Below are positions 56,607 through 64,000 of a stretch of 64,000 nt of DNA, one piece after another (the first letter of the stretch is position 1; each line of letters begins with the position of its first letter). A program made the translations under genes and the position numbers. The notes beneath the pieces were generated by a model. The model had not been told where the DNA came from. It searched no databases and saw nothing but the letters and a program-made list of their open reading frames with translations. The stretch comes from Strobilurus pachycystidiatus (lineage: Eukaryota; Basidiomycota; Agaricomycetes; Agaricales; Physalacriaceae). Location: the NCBI GenBank assembly GCA_019915135.1, contig JAHLMK010000013.1, positions 310,001 through 374,000 of the forward strand, read 5' to 3'.

Positions 56607-57281
56607 ATGAACCTCTTCCTGTCGACATCATCCTCGCCCATAAACACAATCTACACCACCGCGGATGGGAATGCCGTATACAAGACCCACTCCGATCGCA
56701 AGGTCGGTAAGCATAGGACCACAACAATCAGTCGCGTCCTACCCGATGATATGCCTATCCGAGAGGGGGCGCCATCTTCGCAAACGGCTCGGTTCGCACA
56801 CATGGCACAAATTGACTGGAATGGCTCAGGGCCAACGAAATTTCGATTTGGTGGTGAGGAAGTTGAAGCGAGGTCTTATCTGCGAGACGATGATTGGGGG
56901 TATTATTGTCGGTAAGTTTTGCAACCTGCAGGTCCTCCTCCAGCTCATGCTCACTGCGACCATTCTAGAAATCGAGTCTTCGTGGGTCCAGATGGGCAAG
57001 AGTACAAGTGGATAATCGGTGCCTACAAACCAAAGGTGTGCTTGTCTCGAGACATCCATGCATCGACATTGAACTTCCAGCAGCTTGTCACCAATGATGC
57101 CTCACAGACTCCCGTTGCGCTCTTCCATCTCTGTCACTCGGGCCTGTTGCATAAGAAGAGGAAGTCGTCCCTCGAAATTCTTCCGCAGGCGGCGCACATG
57201 GCGGATACTGTGTTAATGACCTTTGTTTACATTGAGAAGATGCGAAGAGACTACGAGGGCAGCTCTAGTGCGTTCGAATAG
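56607..57281 (+). CDS. DUF6593 domain protein, copy 2 (189 aa)
   Basis: Three exons: 56607-56911, 56969-57035, 57084-57281. It has the same plan as copy 1 on the opposite strand 13.5 kb away: MNLFLSTSSSPINTIYTTAD at the start, ARFAHMAQIDW, EVEARSYLR, VFVGPDGQEYKWIIG, LVTNDASQTPVALFH and EILPQAAHMADTVLMTFVYI. Exons 2 and 3 have identical lengths in both copies (67 and 198 nt). The copies differ at roughly one residue in three to four, so the duplication is not recent. Function is unknown. Confidence 0.88.
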
Positions 57282-57547
57282 GAAATGGCGGTGTTTGCTT
57301 TTGTCAAGTTGTCTAGATGAACAAGTCCATCCAACTTCTTTGCTCCTTAGCAACAGCGATTTTGCGTGTCATTGCCTTGATGTCTTTCTCGAGATCCACC
57401 GATCCATACTTCGATACTCAGCACAAGGCCTTGCCCCTCGTACCAGTGCACCGTGTGTTCGCACCATGGATTTCGCCTCGTACGACACGCGGTCTCAATG
57501 AGGTTTACGAAAAGCAGAGCACAATGTATCATCCCCGGGCAGAAGGT
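57282..57547 (+). other. Downstream part of the DUF6593 segmental duplication
   Basis: Sequence at about 57350-57480 (CTTTCTCGAGATCC... CACCGTGTGTTCG) matches the region downstream of DUF6593 copy 1 (42140-42290, opposite strand). A conserved short peptide (ALPLVPVHRVFA here, ALPLVPMHRVLA there) suggests a further small gene in the duplicated block, but I cannot define it. Confidence 0.4.
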
Positions 57548-58240
57548 AGGCAATTTGGCGTCAGTCACCGGACGGTCTTCTGGGGTCTGGTTCGCCAAAA
57601 AGTGATTTTGCTGTCTGGGCTGCAGTCACAGAGACTGTGCACATCTCGATGTCACCGTTCCCAGCAAAGAAGTAGCCTTCTGGGCCGTGCGGGACAATTC
57701 AGGAGCTCAATCTTCGATATGAACGATGGACCACCGGTTCTTTCCTTCACCGATGTAGCCGTATTGTCGAGGGCCAGCATCGGCATCAGGCTGATGGTAA
57801 ACGAGGCAGGGTTGGACCGTTGGAGCCCCCGCGTCGAGTAGAGGATTGGACAGGCCACCGAAGACTGCCCCAGGGATTACAAGATACGACTGGATATAAC
57901 CTTATAATCGTGTCAGGTCGAAGACATTCCAAATCATCGATACACAGACCTTCCGCGTGAGCTTTGAAGGAGTTCCACATCGACCTTGCGATGAACCCTT
58001 TCGTACGGTATCCTCGCCATTTCTTCGACATCTGACACCAAAGCAAAGGTCACGCAGCTCGTTGGATCTGTCAATGTTGCGAACTAGAACAGTCACTTCG
58101 AATCCTCTGATCTGAAGAGCGCGTAGAAGGACAGAGCCAGCGATATGACCTGTACAAACGTCAGTCTCGCGCCGTGTAGAGAGAATATTGAACCGGCCTG
58201 TGGCACCAAGAATGCCAAATTTGATAGGCGTGGAAGACAT
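57548..58240 (-). pseudogene. Broken NmrA/atypical SDR-type NAD(P)-binding protein
   Basis: Starts MSSTPIKFGILGATG (glycine-rich nucleotide-binding loop), continues GHIAGSVLLRAL and VTVLVRN as in NmrA-like or atypical short-chain dehydrogenases, then jumps to DVEEMARIPYERVHRKVDVE, GYIQSYLVIPGAVFGGLSNP, GEGKNRWSIVHIED and a helical tail. These pieces lie in different frames, about 80 residues normally found in the middle are missing, and a 45-nt insertion separates GATG from GHIAG. It is best read as a decayed gene; a highly spliced functional form is less likely. Confidence 0.6.
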
Positions 58241-59497
58241 GTTGGATAGTTTTGGGTGCTGTTCCAGGCATTGTCAGTTGCCCTCTTGACAGATTTGACA
58301 CTGCTCGTGTTCGGATATGCGGTTTGATGGAAATGGATGCGAGCCAGTCGACTCAGCATTTCCGGAGAGGATCAGATATCCTAGCATGGCGGAGGAGGCG
58401 AAATGATGACAGGTTCAGCTTGGCCCACTCATGCGGCATGTCGCCACTGGACGAGGCCCTTTTCGTCGGACAACCCGAGCACGCGTACGGGCTCGGGCAG
58501 TGACCACGCGAATTCGGGCGGCCAAATCGCATTCTCATTCCTACGCGGTCAAGAAGGACGCGAACTCAGAAGGAGCGTGTTTAGTATGCCAATTAGGCAG
58601 CGAGATGGTGATAGAGACTAGCAATTGATCAAGATGGTACTGATTAGGTCCGTGCCGAGTGATGATGATGATGATGTCTACTCGAACGGGTATAAACAAT
58701 CGTAAATATACCCTTGCATCTTAACTACGCACCAAGCCATCGTGGGTATTGCGTGGGGGAACGTCGCTTCTGGCCTCAGTGGATCGTAGCGGTGAAATGA
58801 CGCGTCATCTTTCTCACAACTCGCCCACTGCAGTCTGTAGGCACTTGACAGCGTGCACGTGGATCATATCTGGTGCTCTTTTCCAACTGTGTCTTCTCCA
58901 TGGTCGCACAGTACACTAGTGTGGTCCCATTGCATTCCTGTGATTTCCGCCACTCCTGATGTACGTCGGAAAGCCTTTGCTCGTCACTCTGGATCTGGGT
59001 CCCAAACTCGCGTGCCAATATTTTCAAGAAGGGATAATCTTCAACCGAGCAAGCCGTCTAATGCGCGTCTTTGGGAGCTCCAACCTTATCTTTGCGCACG
59101 TCTGTGGAGACAGAAACTTAGCCTAGCCTTTCGAAGGACTACAGAACCGGTGTCGACACTAAACCACTAAACGATTCCTAGCTCCAATCACTTACTCTTT
59201 CTCGATTTGAGGATGATCCAGCAGGACTCTTGCGATAACCAGCACAATGAGCAAGATGGGCCTCTCTGGGCGACGTATCCGTCATGCTGAGTTGAGCTTC
59301 TGACCCCTTCCATATCAAACTTACTACTACCAACTGAGGAGCTGACAAAATGGGGCGCCGCTTATCGAAAATGTCGATTCTGCCAACTCGAGCTTCTGAC
59401 GTGTCTAATTGCTACTCAGTATTGCGAATGAGAAGCTGCAAGATCCGTCGATGCTTATAAGTTCTGCCCCAAACATTCAGATACCTAACTCTTTGTC
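58241..59497. other. Intergenic
   Basis: No supported gene. A short GATGAT run lies at about 58660-58675. Confidence 0.4.
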
Positions 59498-62064
59498 TTG
59501 TCCTCCTTTCATGTCGTCGACTTCAGCCTCACTCTCGAAATCGTTGGCGAGTGCGATGTGTCATACGGATCGTTCGATGCCGCTCGCGAGCGCAAACTGT
59601 GGAGGAAACTCGATATCCGAATCATGCCTATTATCTGTCTGATTCACGTTTTGTTGTATCTTGGAAAGGGTATTGTTAGTTGCTCTTGCGGAGAGACACG
59701 ACTACTGAGATCCAGCGATGCGCTCACAGGTAGCATAGGTGACGGACATTTTTTCGTCGGCGATACAAGATCACTGACTTTGCTCTCAGGCATAGCCAAG
59801 ATAGAGGGCCTTGAACACCAGTTCCAGCTGACTGGCGATATGTTCAACATGATCCTAGTACGTATGCTGCTCCCTGTACTTCTGCGGTGCACTTATTCAT
59901 ATAGACGGCATACTTCATCGTGATTATCCCCATACTTGTCATGTTTACGCCTTGCTCATGGCCAGGGACACAGCCATATTGCCTCTTCGAATTTCCCGTC
60001 AAGTATGTGTTCTTGATAGCCTAGCGATGTACAACCTTGAGTTGCCAATTTTGCTTTCACAGCCTCGCTCTCAAACGACTGCGGCCCTCCAGGTCAGACC
60101 ACACACCTTCCGATGTTAGAGACATTTTTACTCATGCTCACAAGGTGTATTCCAGGACTGACGGTCCGTGCTCCGATACTCTCAGCCGGTCTGACAACAA
60201 GAGCTTGATAGGCCGTGTTTGAATAGATTGTCTGGGGAATTGTGATGTCTGCCCCGATTGTTCTTCCCGCGCACAGCCTTTCATTCATCTCGCTTTGACA
60301 GGGTCCTGACTGCTCTGGTACAAACGTTCGTGCCACTACTTTCATATCTTCACATTACTTCATCATAACGACCTTTGCTGTATAGATATCCGCAACTACT
60401 GGGGCTTAGGTTCGCTCTCGGCGCGGTGGAGGCTGGTTTACTGCCCGGCATCTCGTACTAGTATGTGCTAGACTTGAAGTCATCATTGCCGCATTCAAAC
60501 GCGTCATTATAGCCTCACGTTCTGGTACCCTCGTCATGTAGTACAACTTCGCATGGGGTATTTTGTAGCATCGAGCTGTATCGCCGGAGCTCTGTCTGGC
60601 ATGTTAGCAATTGCGATTAGCCGACTCAGCGGTACTCGGGGACTTCTGGGGTGGTCTTGGATCTTTGTTCGCCCATGATCTCTATCATCACTGTATGGTG
60701 TTCTCACCTATGTTCTCTCTATGTAGATAATCGAAGGCACGCTTACTTCGATCTGTGCCTTCCTGACGGTATTTGGTATGCTGTCTTATATCTGCCGATT
60801 TGGCGTCCGGATGTCTCATTCATTTCGTAGTTATGCCCGATTTTCCGGCAACGGCAAGCTTCCTCGATGAAGAAGAGCGGGCGTTTCTGCGTCACGCAAA
60901 GGGTGAGGTATTTCAAACCGCTTGCGACTCGAAACTGATAGAGTTCTGGGTAGCCCAGGAGCAATCTACCGTTGGAGAGAGCGAGACCTTCTCGAAGATA
61001 TACATCTACGCAGGTACAGAAAATTCGTACTCAGCGCATTGCCTTGCGACTAAGACCGAAGGCAAGGTTTGGTTACATATCTTGATATTCTTGTCATGCC
61101 TTACTCCCGGTGCGTGGTCTGCCTCCAAGTCAGGAGGGGGCTAATGTATCTCATTTCGATCTAGTGATGTCTATAACCCTACTCATGCCGTATGTACAGA
61201 ACTTCTTCATTGTCTACAGCTCGCTCATGTTGCACATTGATAGCATACTCATCAAGGAGTACGTGTATTCGCAATATCACACTTGCGAAAGCATGACCTC
61301 AGTAACCTTCTTTTTCTAGAAGCTTCGGCCACAGCACGCTAATCAGTGAACTGCTGACTGTACCACCGTATATGCTTGGAGGTTCGTAGTCTCCAGATGT
61401 AGATGTGGATTTGGCCGTACTGAATTTCGAGTCTCGTCTCACTAGCTGTCGCTGTTATTGCCATATCGTATATCTCCGACCGGTGTAAACTACGTTCCCC
61501 ATTCATTTTCGGAGGCCTCTTGGTCGCGTCCATAGGCTTCCTAATCAACATCGTGGACACGTCTTCTGCTGTGAAGTACTTCGGCACATTCCTGTGTGTA
61601 TGTGGGAGCTTTGGAGCGTTCCCGGGGTTATTGTTTGGTAGGTTACTTCTTCCACAGCCAACAAATTAATTCCTGATCGCCGCGTAGGCTCGGAAATAAC
61701 TTGTCTGGCCAGTACAAGCGCGGAGTAGGCATGGCCATGCACATAGGTCTCGGAAACTTTGGTGGAGTCATCGCCTCCAATATCTATCGTGACGAAGACC
61801 TGCCGCGGTTTGTGCTGGGACGTACGTAGCTGACTGATTATCGTTCGGATGACATACCGATTACATTCGAATCTAGACGCGTTCACGATCATGCTCATAG
61901 CCTTGGGGCTTGTGTGTACCCCTGTGGTCGCGGCCCAATATGCGCGCGTCAACAGGCAGAGGGATAGAATCTTGGATAGTATTGAGCCTGAGAAGCGGGA
62001 AAACGCTGCTACTGAGTGGAGGCAGTTTGGCGATAGAGCGCCAGATTTTCGGTATACGTTGTAA
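59498..62064 (+). CDS. MFS anion/allantoate-nicotinate permease-like transporter (Dal5/Tna1 type)
   Basis: Twelve-helix permease of the anion:cation symporter family. The gene is cut by at least twelve short introns, yet the pieces join into the family pattern: FDAARERKLWRKLDIRIMP, AKIEGLEHQFQLTGDMFNMI, TAYFIPYCLFEFPVNLALKR, VWGIVM with VLTALVQT, YPQLLGLRFALGAVEAGLLP, LTFWYPRHVVQLRMGYFVAS, GWSWIFIIEGTLTSI, MPDFPATASFLDEEERAFLR, LMPILIKESFGHSTLISELL, TVPPYMLG, and GQYKRGVGMAMHIGLGNFGG near the end. No stop or shift is needed once introns are removed, so it is probably functional. The ATG is unsure: the frame is open from 59498 but begins with TTG there. The introns at 59.67-59.79 and 60.09-60.22 kb are also provisional. 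Confidence 0.8.
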
Positions 62065-64000
62065 ATCTCGGGGTAGTCAACGCTTCTATGAAAGCTGCGA
62101 GTTGCTCATGAGATCAATTCATGACATTTTGCTGTGTGTTCACGCTCGCGGCTCCGGGCTCATCCCGGCCGAGGAAACCCTGTCACCTAAAATGACACTC
62201 CTGAAAATGGGCTTTGCATATGTGGGACTGGTAATCGATCGATTCACGTATGTGCGTTTGCTCTCATGATGACAGGACGCGTCCATCTATATAGTATCAA
62301 GCGCGTCAAGCCGCGACCACGTGAGTTGTCAATGACCAGCCCAAATCAAATTGTGATGGTCCTACTAATACTATACATGGCGTGGACCCATCCAAACACT
62401 GAGTACTATGGACGGGTCTCGCCAGAGATAGCAGCGCGATCTTATGCCATCACCTTGTTACCAAGTTGTTGGTGACTGGCGACCGTGTTCGGAGACACCG
62501 CCTCAGGTCTCGTTCGATATCCTGTCTGGGAAGCGGACCTTTTGACTTCGAGCAGTCCTCCGTGACGCGACTTGACCCAGACTTAACCTCAGTACGACGC
62601 GTCGCTTGGTGAGAATATGCGGCATTGTATTTTGTCCATTCTGCAGCTAAAATGGGCCTACGACCACCGAGAAAAAGTTTCATTGTGGTCCAATTGTGTG
62701 AATGGACGCAGTAGATCCGGCAACACTTAGCTGTTGAACCAGTAGTGAGCTGTACTCGTGGGAAGATGCATCTGCAGGGCTATTGTTCCTGGGAATCTGG
62801 CCACACTCGAAACAGTCAAATTTAACAGCGGATCAGCAAGTTTGCAGCTCATACTGCGATCACGATCGAGACTTTTACCACATTCGGTCCTCCTCCCAGT
62901 TGTTGTGCGTTCAATAATGTCAAGTACTGAGTGCTTTCCAAAACTTCCTGTGTCATTCTTGATTGTGCGGCGGTCGGTGGGTTCCAGGTGCGGTTCCTGA
63001 TGTTCCGAGGGATGTTCCAAAATGATTCGATGCATTCCCGACGACAGATACACATTTTCTCGGGCGCTAAAGTCAGAGGGAAAGAGGCGCTTGCCTCATC
63101 GAGTCTAAGTATTTCATTCTCGATCACAGACCAGAACGCGCTTGCGTTTTTCGATGCGAAAAGACTCAACCAAGGTCGCATTCCCAACACGTGCAGAGCC
63201 CGCTATAGCAGGCTATAGCTATGCGTGACCGACATGATTCAATACCGGAGAACGAAATTGCGACAGCGTATCAGTTGTCTAGTCCGGCTACAGTCATACG
63301 GAGCGCTAAGCAACAGTGTATCCGCGAGACATACTTGGGTGAGCATATGTCCAGTTATGACCAGAGTCAGACACAGTGCATTGGGGGTGGCGGGTAGTAG
63401 AGCAGATCTTGGGCGGAGGGGGTACTTGGCGCTTGGCGGAGATCCAAGACTCTCGGCAGACGTCGACGATGCGTCAGCGGCGGGATATACACATGCTTGC
63501 CTTCATTGAGAGCTTGGACTCCGTTGGAGGCGGTGTTCGGAGAAGATGGGGAGAAAAGGAACAGTCGACCTATTCGAGAGTTGGGGCATATCAATATTTA
63601 TACGCGCAAGCTGCGCAAGCCAAGATGGGAAGGCTGTGTACCTGCTCGGAGGCTGCTCCAGTGGCTGAATTGACTATTTAGGAGACACCGTCAGTGTTGC
63701 TGGCGCGGCATACTCTAGATGACCTACAAGCTTCATAGAAGTCTCAGTGACACGGCCGTAGTCACTGCGTCTACACAGCAATGACATGTAAGTATGAGTT
63801 GGAATCAAGAGCCTTCCGGAGGAAAACCTCCGATTAGGCGCGAATCGGACGACTTCTAAGTCTGATACTGGAGTTCAAAGAGGACTGGGAAGACTGAGGG
63901 AAACGCAGCTTTGACCATAGACAGCGTGGAAGGTGATTGTGAATTATGTTCTGTATGTAATTGATTGATTTCGGGAAAACCGAAATAAATAAGTAAGTCG
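62065..64000. other. Right-edge region without an assigned gene
   Basis: Several short frames (for example 62727-63190 minus, 63225-63509 and 63376-63681 plus) show no family and no splice chain. Confidence 0.4.

Noticed and set aside
1..64000. CRISPR arrays, operons, Shine-Dalgarno sites
   Set aside because: The sequence is eukaryotic with spliceosomal introns; repeats lack regular spacers.
1..64000. tRNA and rRNA genes
   Set aside because: I looked for the conserved T-loop word GGTTCGAAT and rRNA core words and found no convincing cloverleaf; a tRNA scan would be needed to exclude them fully.

Overview
The window is nuclear DNA of a filamentous basidiomycete, most likely an agaricomycete. 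Nearly every gene is cut by introns of about 45-60 nt with GT...AG ends. Several families are typical of mushroom-forming fungi (DUF6534, DUF6535, DUF6593, short BTB proteins, F-box/LRR proteins). I inferred exon structures by hand from open frames, splice signals and family alignment; no search or transcript data were available.

Left third (1-26.8 kb). Two DNA polymerase delta subunits lie about 6.6 kb apart: POLD4 (minus, 1.2-1.8 kb) and POLD2 (plus, 8.4-9.9 kb). Between them are a hypothetical gene, an F-box/LRR-like gene, a tandem pair of orphan paralogues, and the first member of an unusual zinc-cluster family. A BTB gene, a Kre9/Knh-like secreted protein, an EBP-type sterol isomerase and an AlkB-like 2-oxoglutarate dioxygenase follow. 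From 19.4 to 26.8 kb lie four more members of the zinc-cluster family as two head-to-head pairs (249/300 aa and 278/403 aa) with only 96 and 61 bp between start codons. All five members have a six-cysteine cluster spaced like a fungal Zn2Cys6 domain but placed mid-protein, with an intron immediately before the first cysteine. The last member is split inside its zinc-cluster codons by a 2,931-bp, nearly palindromic element with a 7-bp target duplication.

Middle (26.8-43 kb). DUF6534 and DUF6535 membrane-protein genes, a small single-pass membrane protein, an alcohol acetyltransferase-like protein and a secreted beta-rich protein are separated by repeat-rich DNA. This DNA holds a 413-bp MITE with an 8-bp target duplication, a decayed DUF6534 copy, a reverse-transcriptase tail remnant and several tandem repeats.

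Right third (43-64 kb). A 787-aa protein with a HicA-like C-terminus, a sirtuin, a hexose-type MFS transporter, a 975-aa PPR-like mitochondrial protein, a second DUF6593 copy (part of an inverted segmental duplication), a broken NAD(P)-binding reductase gene and an intron-rich allantoate/nicotinate-type MFS transporter.

The housekeeping genes show no shared pathway beyond the two polymerase delta subunits. The zinc-cluster family, with its divergent pairing and transposon hit, is the part most likely to be new.
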